Shown: positions 7,139-15,801 of the stretch, in pieces
Layout of the letters: every line of letters starts with the position of its first letter
How positions within the stretch are numbered: the stretch's first letter is position 1
DNA from: Pseudomonadota bacterium
GTDB lineage: Bacteria > Pseudomonadota > Gammaproteobacteria > Pseudomonadales > Azotimanducaceae
Assembly (NCBI GenBank): GCA_022571865.1
Contig: JACZXA010000017.1
Coordinates: forward strand, 1 to 33,772
Direction: 5' to 3'
Length of the DNA: 33,772 bases
Position numbers and translations under genes: made by a program
The notes under the pieces: model-generated
Database searches by the model: none
Told to the model about the DNA's origin: nothing
The model's input: only the letters and a program-made list of their open reading frames with translations

Positions 7139-8294
7139 TGTTATTCGAAAATCACCAATCTCCATGGCTTGATGAAGAGTTGAGGATCCTGCAGGAAGCG
7201 GTTCGGAAGTTCTATCACAAGGAGTTCGTTCCGTTGAACGAAAAGTGGATAGACCAAGGGATTGTCGATCGCGATGCCTGGTCGAAAGCCGGCAAAGCCG
7301 GGTTGTCGTGCGCCGAGATTCCAACCGAGTACGGCGGCGCGGGCGGTGACTACCGCCACGAGACGGTCATCATCGAAGAGATGCTGCGTGCCGGTATTTC
7401 GGGGTTCGGCAATCAGGTTCACAACTCCATCGTCGCCCCTTACCTATTCAACTACGGCAACGAAGAGCAGAAGCAGCGTTGGTTGCCCAAAATGGCCTCC
7501 GGCGAGATGGTGGGCGCCATCGCCATGACCGAGCCGGATACCGGTTCGGATCTGCAGAACATTCGCACCACGGCGATCCGGGACGGCGACGATTACCTGA
7601 TAACGGTGCGAAAACCTACATCAGCAACGGTCAGCATGCAGACCTCGTCATCGTTGTGGCAAAACCCGATCCGACAGAAGGCGCGAAAGGCATCACCCTG
7701 GTCGCGGTGGAAACCGAAGGCAATCCAGGCTTTGAACGAGGTCGGAATCTGAAGAAGATGGGGCAGAAATCGGCAGATACTTCGGAGCTGTTCTTTGCCG
7801 ACTGCCGCGTTCCTGTTGCCAACCGACTTGGCGAGGAAGAAGGCAAAGGATTTTATCAGTTGATGCAGCAGCTTCCTCAGGAACGACTGTCCATCGCCCA
7901 GGCGGCGGTAGTCAGCATGGAAAGGGCAATCGAAATTACGCTTGCGTTTGTCAAAGAGCGTAAGGTGTTTGGCCAGCGGGTGCTGGATTTTCAGAACACC
8001 AAATTCAAGCTGGCCCAATGCAAGACGGAGGCGTTGATCGCGCGCACATTCGTCGATCAATGTCTCATCAGGCATCTGCACAAGGAACTCGATGCCGCTA
8101 CGGCCTCAATGGCCAAATATTGGTGCACGCAGAAGCAGTGCGAGATCGTCGATGAGTGTCTGCAGCTTCACGGTGGCGCGGGTTACATGGACGAATATGA
8201 AATTTCCCGGCGGTATACCGATGCGTGTGTGCAGAAGATTTACGGCGGCACCAACGAAATCATGAAGGAACTCATTGGCCGGACACTCGGGTAA
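7138..8294 (+). pseudogene. acyl-CoA dehydrogenase, frameshifted near 7600
   Basis: Two overlapping frames together give a full acyl-CoA dehydrogenase of about 385 residues. The first frame runs to about 7601 (ending GDDYLI), and the second continues with GAKTYISNGQHADLV. Alignment to the usual LIxNGAKTYI segment shows one missing base at about 7600-7603. FAD-binding features MTEPDTGSDL and LQLHGGAGYM are intact. The C-terminal motif reads IYGGTNEI, without the MCAD-type glutamate, while LPQERLSIA supplies a glutamate at the position used by long-chain and isovaleryl-CoA dehydrogenases. It starts within the SMP-30-like stop codon. As written it would yield a truncated protein of about 205 residues, so it is either a recent pseudogene or a sequencing error. 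Confidence 0.85.
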
Positions 8295-9582
8295 CCGTGA
8301 GTCCGAAAATGTCCTTTCCCGACAAGTGAAAACGTACTGGAAGTTCTACTGGCCGCTGGCCTTGACCGGCCTCGCCATGGTTCTGTCCATGCAGTTTCAG
8401 ATCGCGGCCCTGGCCCGTTATCCGCAGGCGATCACGGAACTCGCCGTTTTTGCCCTTGCCTTCAGCACCTTCGGCTTATTCAACGCTTCGCTGAACTTTA
8501 CCGCCCAGCTGTCCAACGTTTATGCCCGCAGCATCGAAGGAACGCGCCGTTGTCATCGGTTCGTTTTTGCGGCGAGTCTCATCGTCATGTTGCCTTTGCT
8601 GGTTATTACCTATACAGACGCCGGTGCTAGCGCATTGTCGGCCCTCTATAGCATCGATGACGATCTGACCGCCCGAGTCATCGAATACCTCGTTTACCTT
8701 GCGCCACTCGTCCTGCTGCGCGCGGAGCGATTTTATCTTACCGGCTTACTGGTCCAGGCACGCCTTACCGGGTGGGTGACGATATTGAACATCATCTACC
8801 TTGTCGCCGTGGTCTGTGGGTTGCTCATCGGCTTCTCTCTCGGATATAAGCCGGTTCATGTACTCGTCGGCGCAGATGCCGCGGCCATAACGATTCAGAT
8901 CGGTTGCACCCTCTCGGTTCATCGGCGCTATTACCAACTGCCCGAGACCAGGGAACATGAGCATTTGAGTTATCGGGAGCTTGCGTCCTTTTTCATTCCG
9001 GTTTCCACCACCGGCATTATGTTTGCACTCAGCCGGCCGGTGCTGTTCGCTTTTGTAAGCCGCACACCCGAAGGCATTGTTGCGATTGCCGCCATGCGGG
9101 TTGCGTTCGACTTTTCCTCGATATTTCAACAGGCGGCGAACCAGTTCCGCCATTTCTTCGTAACATTCGGTCTTGACGATCTCGAACGTAAACGTCGATT
9201 CATGATGATCGTGGGTGCGGGCCTCACTGGAATCATGTTGCTGTTCGCGTTGACTCCTCTGTCCAACTGGGTATGGCAAGATCTCATGCAGATACCCGAT
9301 GAGGTTCGCATCATGTCCGTGCAGCTGATTCTCGTCATGTGTCTGATGCCCAGCGTTATCCTGTTCCGCAACTACTTCCACGGCCGATTGATGGTCGAAC
9401 GCCGCACCACCGGCATGGCCGTCGGCGGCGTATTGCGCGTAGTGGCGATCTATCTGACGGCGCAGACGTTATTCGGCTTCGGTTTGCTCAACTACCTGAC
9501 GGCGTCAGCCGTCTTGATTATGGGGTTTGTTGTCGAATCGCTCGTGGTGATGCGGGTCGCAGTTCAGAAAGGCCAGGCCTGA
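8275..9582 (+). CDS. ANKH-like membrane transporter (MOP superfamily)
   Basis: Polytopic membrane protein of 435 residues with about 10-12 hydrophobic segments. It resembles the animal progressive ankylosis protein ANKH, which exports pyrophosphate precursors (ATP, citrate), more than bacterial MATE or Wzx proteins. From memory of human ANKH, matching stretches are a SRPV..FVSR segment (residues about 256-267), an arginine-containing re-entrant region before GRLM (about 365-372), and a VLRVVAIYL to GFVVES stretch near the C-terminus. The TTG start at 8275 has AAGGA upstream but overlaps the previous gene by 20 nt; a GTG at 8326 is the alternative (418 residues). Its 3' end overlaps the convergent SirB2 gene by 19 nt. 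The transported substrate is unknown. Confidence 0.65.
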   Translation: MAGHSGNRESENVLSRQVKTYWKFYWPLALTGLAMVLSMQFQIAALARYPQAITELAVFALAFSTFGLFNASLNFTAQLSNVYARSIEGTRRCHRFVFAASLIVMLPLLVITYTDAGASALSALYSIDDDLTARVIEYLVYLAPLVLLRAERFYLTGLLVQARLTGWVTILNIIYLVAVVCGLLIGFSLGYKPVHVLVGADAAAITIQIGCTLSVHRRYYQLPETREHEHLSYRELASFFIPVSTTGIMFALSRPVLFAFVSRTPEGIVAIAAMRVAFDFSSIFQQAANQFRHFFVTFGLDDLERKRRFMMIVGAGLTGIMLLFALTPLSNWVWQDLMQIPDEVRIMSVQLILVMCLMPSVILFRNYFHGRLMVERRTTGMAVGGVLRVVAIYLTAQTLFGFGLLNYLTASAVLIMGFVVESLVVMRVAVQKGQA

Positions 9583-9923
9583 CGGCTCATCGCTACGGCG
9601 AAGATGTAAGCGACGCTCACAAGCGCACCAACGAAACCCAAAACCTTGAGGCGGGTGTTCGTCGCACGCATCGTCAACACACCAAAGCCGATGTAACTCA
9701 ATAGCCCCACAAACTTTGCCGCCAGCCAACCACTGAAAGGAGACATGCTCAAGCTGATCGCCATGGTTACACCGGCGGCGAGCAGCATGGTGTCGACCAC
9801 GTGCGGCGCAATCTTCACCCACTTCTGTTGACGGATGGGTACTTCGAGGATCGCCCAGATACCTCGCAGGATGAATCCGACAACTGTCACGTAGGCCAAC
9901 GCCAGATGAATAGTTTTGAGCAT
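9564..9923 (-). CDS. SirB2-family membrane protein
   Basis: Small membrane protein of 119 residues with four predicted helices (about 3-22, 40-58, 64-83, 92-110). It has the SirB-family pattern of His6 in the first helix, an Arg-Gly before the second, and PHVVDTMLL. SirB proteins were named for a link to invasion-gene expression in Salmonella, but their biochemical role is not settled. It lies 35 nt downstream of the sigma-factor frame on the same strand and overlaps the end of the convergent ANKH-like gene. Confidence 0.75.
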   Translation of the reverse strand: MLKTIHLALAYVTVVGFILRGIWAILEVPIRQQKWVKIAPHVVDTMLLAAGVTMAISLSMSPFSGWLAAKFVGLLSYIGFGVLTMRATNTRLKVLGFVGALVSVAYIFAVAMSRQAWPF

Positions 9924-9958
9924 GCCAGTCCGTTATCCGTCAGCTTCAGCAGGGAAGA

Positions 9959-11191
9959 TCATTGTACCCCACCCGCCTCCAGAGCTTCGATTCGTTGTAG
10001 TAGAAAATCTTTCTCGATACCGTTCCGGGCTAACGCCAATGCCTCTCGATAACTCTTACACGCCTCGCTGTTGCGACCGCTGCGCCACAACAACCCGGCT
10101 TTTGCGCTGTGAAAAAGATGATGACGCATCATCGCCCGGGAGCCATTCATTAGTTCGAGCACCTCGAGTCCCGCATCGGCGCCATCAGCCATGCCAATGG
10201 CTACTGCCCGATTCAGCCGGACGACGGGTGTGTCCTGGAACTTGAGCAGCCCATCATAAAGCGCTCGAATTTCCTGCCAATCGGTCGCCGCCGGACTCGC
10301 CGCATTGGCATGAACGGCCGCGATGGCGGCTTAGAGTTGGAAAGGCCCCGGAGGCTGTCGGGCCAACAAGGCTTTTTCCAACAGCATCGTGCCTTCGGTA
10401 ATCGCACGTCGATCCCACAGCCCGCGATCCTGATCTTCCAACAACACCAACCTACCAGCAGCGTCCACGCGGGCTTTGCTTCTCGAATGTTGGAGCAACA
10501 TGAGACTCAACAGACTCAACGCTTCCGCACCCCCTCTCACCAATCGATTCAACTGTCGCGTCATTTGAATAGCAATTTGACACAATTCGAAACGTATCAG
10601 TGCATCACCTGCTGTCGCCGAATAGCCTTCGTTGAACACCAGGTAAAAAACCGTCAGCATACCTTGCAGGCGCCGGGGCAGATCCCGGGATTCCGGGACG
10701 GTGTAGGGGATTCCCGCCTGCTTGATCTTGCGTTTTGCCCGGACCAACCGCTGCTCCATCGTCTTCTCGCTGACGAGGAAAGCCCGAGCAACCTGGGTAA
10801 GGCTCATATCCACCACGGTTCGAAGCGTCAGCGCAATCTGAGCTTCGAGATTGAGGCTGGGATGGCAACACGTGAATATCAAGCGCATCAGATCGTCGTT
10901 GAACACATCCAGCTCATCGCGATCTTCTTCACCAGCCGACAACAACCCGACCGCTCGATGATGAACCTGCTCTCGTCTCAACACGTCGATGGCGCAGCGT
11001 TTCGCGACGGTGGTCAACCAGGCAGCCGGCGATTCCGGAATCCCATCCACCGGCCAGCTTTTTACCGCCCGCAACAGCGCATCCTGCAAACTGTCCTCGG
11101 CAAGATCAAAGTCCCTGAATTCACGAATCAACCGAGCGCGAACCCGGGGAGTCTCCGTCTTGACGATTGCGGTGAGGCGATCGTCAGCCAA
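9959..11191 (-). pseudogene. ECF42-like RNA polymerase sigma factor with internal TAA
   Basis: The full frame encodes 410 residues, the normal length for the ECF group with a long C-terminal extension, but codon 287 is TAA (10331-10333). The reading frame is identical on both sides. The context PPGPFQL-stop-AAIAAVHA shows that a Gln codon is expected, so one C-to-T change explains it. Region sigma2 (about 20-80) and sigma4 (about 120-165, with LTLRTVVDMSLTQVA) are intact, and the TPR-like extension (about 287-410) is cut off. The gene starts 5 nt after a DGPF/YCII gene, the hallmark neighbour of ECF42 factors, whose extension is reported to matter for activity. Either a truncated factor of 286 residues, a pseudogene or a sequence error. 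Confidence 0.8.
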
Positions 11192-11196
11192 CCTCG

Positions 11197-11550
11197 TCAG
11201 GCATCCATCTGCATGATCGGCCGTACCTCAACGGAGCCGTGCTCCGCAGCGGGAATCTCCGCGGCATGTCCAAGCGCCTGATCCAGGGTCTCGCAGTCGA
11301 GAATGTAGTAGCCGCCAAGTTGCTCGGTAGTTTCCGCAAACGGACCGTCAACGTTGGCTACTTCTGTGCCATTGACTTGAACCGTGGTTGCCGTTTCGGT
11401 TCCCAACAGTGGATCTCCCGCTTCAAAAACACCGTCCCCACGCACCTTCTGGGTGAAGGCGAAGTAACGCTGAAAGTTAGCCCCCTGTTCCTCTTCGGTT
11501 CGCTTCGACGCCAGCGCTTCGTTTTCGTATATCAACAGCATGTATCGCAT
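11197..11550 (-). CDS. YCII-related DGPF-domain protein
   Basis: Small protein of 117 residues with the signature DGPFAETTEQLGGYY (about 69-83) of the YCII/DGPF family, a ferredoxin-like fold. It begins MRYMLLIYENE, typical of members encoded beside ECF42-type sigma factors. An AGGAG ribosome site precedes the ATG. The gene is the first of the pair and ends 5 nt before the sigma-factor start; the 141-bp region to the divergent hydrolase should hold its promoter. Enzymatic function is not established, though a target or modulator role for the sigma factor is commonly proposed. Confidence 0.9.
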   Translation of the reverse strand: MRYMLLIYENEALASKRTEEEQGANFQRYFAFTQKVRGDGVFEAGDPLLGTETATTVQVNGTEVANVDGPFAETTEQLGGYYILDCETLDQALGHAAEIPAAEHGSVEVRPIMQMDA

Positions 11551-11691
11551 GATGAACTCCTCTTATCTGGTCGTCAGCGACGACCAACCCGCCCTTTTCT
11601 CGCGGTCGTATCCGTTGTCTTTACCTTGACGAACAACCCACCTTTTAACCGACAGGTTATACTCACTCAAAGGCCCGACGGATGCCATCTC

Positions 11692-12561
11692 ATGGAAGGA
11701 CCCACATCTCACATATACTTCTCGCAACGCCTGCGCCTGCATTATGTCGACTGGGGCAACGAAGACGCGCCCCCGATGTTGCTCGTTCATGGAGGCCGGG
11801 ACCATTGCCGTAACTGGGACTGGGTTGCGGAGCGGTTGCGCGACGACTACCACATCATCGCCCCGGATCTACGCGGCCACGGAGATTCCCAGTGGGTCAT
11901 CGGTGGCGGCTACAACCAGATCGATTACGTTTACGACATCGCCCAACTGCTTAGCCAGAAAAACATGACGCCGACCACCATCATCGGTCATTCCCTGGGC
12001 GGTTCCATCTCGCTGCTCTATTCGGGTCTGTATCCGGAAACCGTGGCGAAGCTGGTCTGTATTGAGGGTATGGGGCCGCCTCCCGAGATGATCAAGGAAC
12101 GCATCGAACAACCGATGGAAGATCGCCTGCACCTGTGGGTCAATGAGTTACGCAAACTTTCCGGAAGAATCCCCAGACGTTATCCGAGCCTGGAAGAAGC
12201 ATACGAACGCATGCAGAAAGAGAATCCGCACCTCACCGAAGATCAGGCTCGCCACCTCACCATTCACGGCAGCAACCAGAACGAAGACGGCTCCTACAGC
12301 TGGAAGTTCGACAACTATGTTCGGAACTTTCCGCCCATTGGTCTCAACTTCGAGGACCAGTACGGCCTCTACAAACGAATAAGCTGCCCGACGCTCCTCA
12401 TCCGAGGCGCCGAGTCCTGGGCTATGGACCCTGAGAAAGACGGTCGCGCCAATACCTTCCAGAACGTGCAGGTGGCCAGCATCGAAGAGGCCGGACACTG
12501 GGTCCACCATGATCAACTCGAGGTATTCATCAAGCTCGTCAAAGGCTTCCTGGCCGCCTGA
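11692..12561 (+). CDS. alpha/beta-fold hydrolase
   Basis: Hydrolase of 289 residues with the alpha/beta-hydrolase core. Visible: oxyanion-loop HGG (33-35), DLRGHGDS (59-66), nucleophile elbow GHSLGGS with Ser101, probable acid Asp246 and His269 in AGHWVHHD. A cap region (about 130-220) interrupts the core. The ATG at 11692 is chosen because sequence similarity to the family begins just after it; the reading frame extends further upstream into the divergent YCII gene and is not credible there. Substrate unknown; relatives include esterases, haloalkane dehalogenases and epoxide hydrolases. The next gene starts 8 nt after its stop, so the two are probably co-transcribed. Confidence 0.85.
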   Translation: MEGPTSHIYFSQRLRLHYVDWGNEDAPPMLLVHGGRDHCRNWDWVAERLRDDYHIIAPDLRGHGDSQWVIGGGYNQIDYVYDIAQLLSQKNMTPTTIIGHSLGGSISLLYSGLYPETVAKLVCIEGMGPPPEMIKERIEQPMEDRLHLWVNELRKLSGRIPRRYPSLEEAYERMQKENPHLTEDQARHLTIHGSNQNEDGSYSWKFDNYVRNFPPIGLNFEDQYGLYKRISCPTLLIRGAESWAMDPEKDGRANTFQNVQVASIEEAGHWVHHDQLEVFIKLVKGFLAA

Positions 12562-12568
12562 TGAGAAC

Positions 12569-13639
12569 GTGAGCGAGCGAACACAAACACTCCACGCGAC
12601 GCCCTGGCAGGGAGTGTTCTACATCACCGGTGGGGGTTCCGAAATACTGTCTGAGCTGCTCACTCAGGCGGGAGCCTCAAACACAGTACTCGAAGCCCGT
12701 GTGCCTTACGCATCACTGGCGCTGGCGGAACTGCTGGGCCACAAGCCTGCCCAGGCCTGTTCTGACGCAACTGCCCGATCGCTTGCGATGGCCGCTTTTC
12801 AACGAGCGAGGAATTTGAGCCACGCGCCCGTGTTCGGCTTTGCCTGCACCGCAAGCCTCGCGAGTGAGGTTGAGAAACGAGGTAAACACCGCGCTCATAT
12901 TGCCGTACAGACCGAACACAGTACTTCTGCCTTCATCGTGAACCTCGAAGGCACGAGAGCGGAGGAGGAACGGAAGTTACTCGAACATCTCTGGCATGCG
13001 CTCGACACCACGCTGAAACTGGAGCTGGACCTGTTCGATCCAGATCTAAAACCCGGCGAACGAACACAAGCCAAGAGCCATTGGCGGCAACTCATCCTGG
13101 GAGAGATCACCGCTCACACCACCTCCGACCACAACGGCAAACTCATTTTCCCCGGCGCCTTCAATCCGTTGCACAAGGGTCATGAGAAGATGCTCTCGAT
13201 CGCAGAAGCGAAAACCGACCTCATAGGCGCTTATGAACTTTCCATATTCAACGTGGATAAACCACCGCTCGACTACACCGATATCAGCACCCGGTTGAAG
13301 CAGTTCACCAACCCGGTGTGGCTGACACGATTACCAACCTTTCTGGAAAAAGCCCGGCAGTTTCGAGCAGCCCACTTTGTACTTGGCGCCGACACACTGG
13401 ATCGCATCAACGATCCCGGGTACTACGGCAGCACCACCGCTCGCGACGATGCGCTCGCCGAGTTGGTCGATCTTGATTGTCGTTTCGTCGTGTTCGGCAG
13501 AGCGGCAACCGATGGTTTCCTCACTCTCGAAGACATACCCGGACTCCCGGAAAGCATTATCTCACGCTGTATCGAGATCAAACGTACGGAGTTCGAAGAA
13601 ACAATTTCGTCGACGGCCCTGCGGTCTTCGAGCACGTGA
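12569..13639 (+). CDS. CinA-like domain fused to NadD/NMNAT-like nucleotidyltransferase
   Basis: Two-domain protein of 356 residues. The N-terminal half (about 12-165) resembles the CinA C-terminal (NMN deamidase-like) fold, with GGGSEILSELL and LAELLGHKPAQ, but the usual S-x-T-G-G and A-G-P signatures are not obvious. The C-terminal half (about 192-356) is a nucleotidyltransferase: PGAFNPLHKGH with the HxGH-type motif at 202-205, and the closing ISSTALR motif at 346-352, as in NadD and NMN adenylyltransferases. If both halves act on pyridine nucleotides, one protein would carry out two consecutive NAD-recycling steps; this is inference. The GTG at 12569 follows the hydrolase stop by 7 nt; a start at 12509 inside the hydrolase is less likely. 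Confidence 0.75.
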   Translation: MSERTQTLHATPWQGVFYITGGGSEILSELLTQAGASNTVLEARVPYASLALAELLGHKPAQACSDATARSLAMAAFQRARNLSHAPVFGFACTASLASEVEKRGKHRAHIAVQTEHSTSAFIVNLEGTRAEEERKLLEHLWHALDTTLKLELDLFDPDLKPGERTQAKSHWRQLILGEITAHTTSDHNGKLIFPGAFNPLHKGHEKMLSIAEAKTDLIGAYELSIFNVDKPPLDYTDISTRLKQFTNPVWLTRLPTFLEKARQFRAAHFVLGADTLDRINDPGYYGSTTARDDALAELVDLDCRFVVFGRAATDGFLTLEDIPGLPESIISRCIEIKRTEFEETISSTALRSSST

Positions 13640-13791
13640 ACCAGAACGGTCCATATCCGCTACCTGCTCCGTTCATGCTGCCATTCTTCTTTGTTCCCAT
13701 TCATCCAGCCTGATAATGAAAGACGCCGGACAGCGATGTTCCTGCGTGGCGCGACCTGTCATCAGCCTCCTGATCAACCCGAGCTAAACCG

Positions 13792-14676
13792 CTACTCTAA
13801 ATCCTCGATGCGTTTCGGCCAGCTGTCTTTCAATAACCGAGCTAACGATCGATCAGATAACAACCGACCGCCGGTCTGACATTTAGCGCAGTAATTCGCC
13901 TCGTTCTGCGCATACACGATACGCTGTACCGGGCTGCCACAGACCGGACAAGGTTTTTTGTATTTCCCATGTACCGCCATCTCCTCGTGGAATGCAGTCA
14001 CTTTGCTGGGAAACTCGCCGGCGGCCTTTTCCCTCAGCAGGTCTGTCCAGCTGGCAAGCACGCCTCTCACGGCGTCATACAGACGGCTGCATTCCTCGTC
14101 ACTCAGCGTACGTGCCTGTTTGAATGGCGACAATCTGGCGTGCAGCAGAATCTCATCCGAGTACGCGTTGCCGATTCCGGCAAACACGTGCTGGTCGGTT
14201 AGAGCGCGTTTCAACGTGTGGTTGGTAGCATGCAACCGAACAGCAAATTCCCCCTCGTCGAGGCGTGCTACCTCCAGCCCGCCAGGGTCCAGTTCGGCCA
14301 ACTGCGCTGCCCCCTGTACCAGGCGTAACGAGGCGCGTTTCTTTTTGCTCGCCTCGGTGAAGATCATGGTGCCTGAGCTGAAGTCGAAACCGACGAGACC
14401 ATTACGTTTGGGCAACCGAACGCCTGCTTCGCGCCACTGGAGACGTCCGGAAATCATGAGGTGAATCACGAGGTAGTGTTCACTTTCGAGTTCGATCACC
14501 AATTGTTTGGCGAGCCGGCTGCAGCCGAGAACCTTGCGCCCACACACCTCTTCGACTGAAGGTGTGACCGTTCGCAGCACAAACGGGCTCAATAATCGAA
14601 TACCCGTCAGAACCTCTCCGCGAATTCGCTGTTCGATGTGTTCCAGATAGACGGTAAGGTCCGGTAACTCAGGCAT
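13792..14676 (-). CDS. Fpg/Nei-family DNA glycosylase-like protein
   Basis: Protein of 294 residues related to formamidopyrimidine-DNA glycosylase. It starts MPELPDL, giving the catalytic Pro and Glu at the mature N-terminus. The H2TH region holds GIGNAYSDEIL and a zinc finger has Cys243, Cys246, Cys263 and Cys266. Two departures from classical MutM: the finger segment reads AQNEANYC, so the DNA-contacting Arg is absent, and a tail of 28 residues follows the finger, where classical proteins nearly end. It is therefore best called Fpg-like, with lesion specificity unknown. The ATG at 14676 is chosen over 14745 because PELP must be N-terminal. Confidence 0.85.
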   Translation of the reverse strand: MPELPDLTVYLEHIEQRIRGEVLTGIRLLSPFVLRTVTPSVEEVCGRKVLGCSRLAKQLVIELESEHYLVIHLMISGRLQWREAGVRLPKRNGLVGFDFSSGTMIFTEASKKKRASLRLVQGAAQLAELDPGGLEVARLDEGEFAVRLHATNHTLKRALTDQHVFAGIGNAYSDEILLHARLSPFKQARTLSDEECSRLYDAVRGVLASWTDLLREKAAGEFPSKVTAFHEEMAVHGKYKKPCPVCGSPVQRIVYAQNEANYCAKCQTGGRLLSDRSLARLLKDSWPKRIEDLE

Positions 14677-14844
14677 TCTCGATACCCGTGCATTTGGTGC
14701 GTGGCGATTTACTCGCTGATGGTGTCCTGTGCGACCAATTCGCATCGTTTCAGCGTGATTCTCAAGGTCTTCTCGCGAGCCGCAGGCAATGGTGGGTCCA
14801 TTGTGTCCCTTGCTAATATCTATATATTAACTGCCCAGACACGA

Positions 14845-14884
14845 GGCGGAAGCAAGGTTCCGTTTTGCGGAACGTAGTTCCGCC
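14845..14884. repeat. two-tier hairpin upstream of the crotonase gene
   Basis: Outer 7-bp stem 14845-14851 with 14878-14884, inner 6-bp stem 14857-14862 with 14868-14873, separated by short internal loops. The rest of the spacer between the divergent glycosylase and crotonase genes (14677-14972) shows nothing else firm. It could be a leader structure or a small palindromic repeat. Confidence 0.6.
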
Positions 14885-14972
14885 CTGTTCTTGATAATTC
14901 TGCGTTCTCTGAAACATCGCGAATCAATCGGACAGGGCACTATATTACCCGCTCATTATGGGGATGGAAAAG

Positions 14973-15773
14973 ATGACCGACTACACCGACATCGCGGTGA
15001 CGCTGACCGACTACGTTGCCACCGTGGAGATCCAACGCCCACCGCACAATTTTTTCGACCACAGCCTGATCGGCCAGATTGCCGACGCGTTTGACGAAGC
15101 GGACGACAATCCGGATTGCCGAGCAATCGTGCTCGCCTCCCAAGGGAAATCTTTCTGTGCCGGTGCCAACTTCGGCACCGGTCAGAACGATGATTCCGGG
15201 AGCAGGGATTTTACCGAGGAAGGCTTCAAAACCACCACCGGTGATCTCTATCGCGAAGCCGCCAGACTGTTCTCCAATAAGACCCCGATTATCGGCGCGA
15301 TACAGGGTGCCGCCATCGGCGGCGGTTTTGGCCTGGCCCTGGTACCGGATTTCCGCGTGGCGGCACCCGAAGCGCGTTTCGGTGCAAACTTCGTCAAGCT
15401 GGGTATCCATCAAGGGTTCGGCATTTCCGAAACGCTGCCGCGACTTGTGGGCCAGCAGGCGGCCAACTTGTTGCTCCTCACCGGCCGCAGGATCAACGGC
15501 GAACAGGCGCTGGCCATGGGACTTGTGGATGTGCTGACCGATCAGGAAAATCTACGCGCCGAAGCGACCAGGCTGGCCCGGGAAATCGCCGAGAATGCAC
15601 CGCTTGCCGTCGCATCCGTGCGGGCAACGATGCGCAGTGGTCTCGCCGACGCCGTAATCCAAGCGACCGAACACGAGCTTTCCGAACAGAGGTGGCTACG
15701 CGGAACCGAGGACGCTGCAGAAGGCATTCGCGCGGTTGCCGAACGCCGCCCGGGCAACTTCACCGGCAAGTGA
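14973..15773 (+). CDS. crotonase-superfamily protein (enoyl-CoA hydratase-like)
   Basis: Crotonase-fold protein of 266 residues. The oxyanion-hole segments are present: FCAGANF (61-67) and QGAAIGGGFGLAL (111-123). Both glutamates that perform hydration in enoyl-CoA hydratase are missing: the residue after GGGx is Gly120, and the position of the PE motif is Phe140 in GANFVKLG. The protein probably binds acyl-CoA but may catalyse isomerisation, hydrolysis or another reaction. The start at 14973 has GGGGA 8 nt upstream; ATGs at 14958 and 14964 are also in frame. The SDR gene follows 28 nt later on the same strand, suggesting an operon. Confidence 0.85.
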   Translation: MTDYTDIAVTLTDYVATVEIQRPPHNFFDHSLIGQIADAFDEADDNPDCRAIVLASQGKSFCAGANFGTGQNDDSGSRDFTEEGFKTTTGDLYREAARLFSNKTPIIGAIQGAAIGGGFGLALVPDFRVAAPEARFGANFVKLGIHQGFGISETLPRLVGQQAANLLLLTGRRINGEQALAMGLVDVLTDQENLRAEATRLAREIAENAPLAVASVRATMRSGLADAVIQATEHELSEQRWLRGTEDAAEGIRAVAERRPGNFTGK

Positions 15774-15801
15774 ACGTGAGCCTGCAGCTGAGGCAAAAGC
15801 C

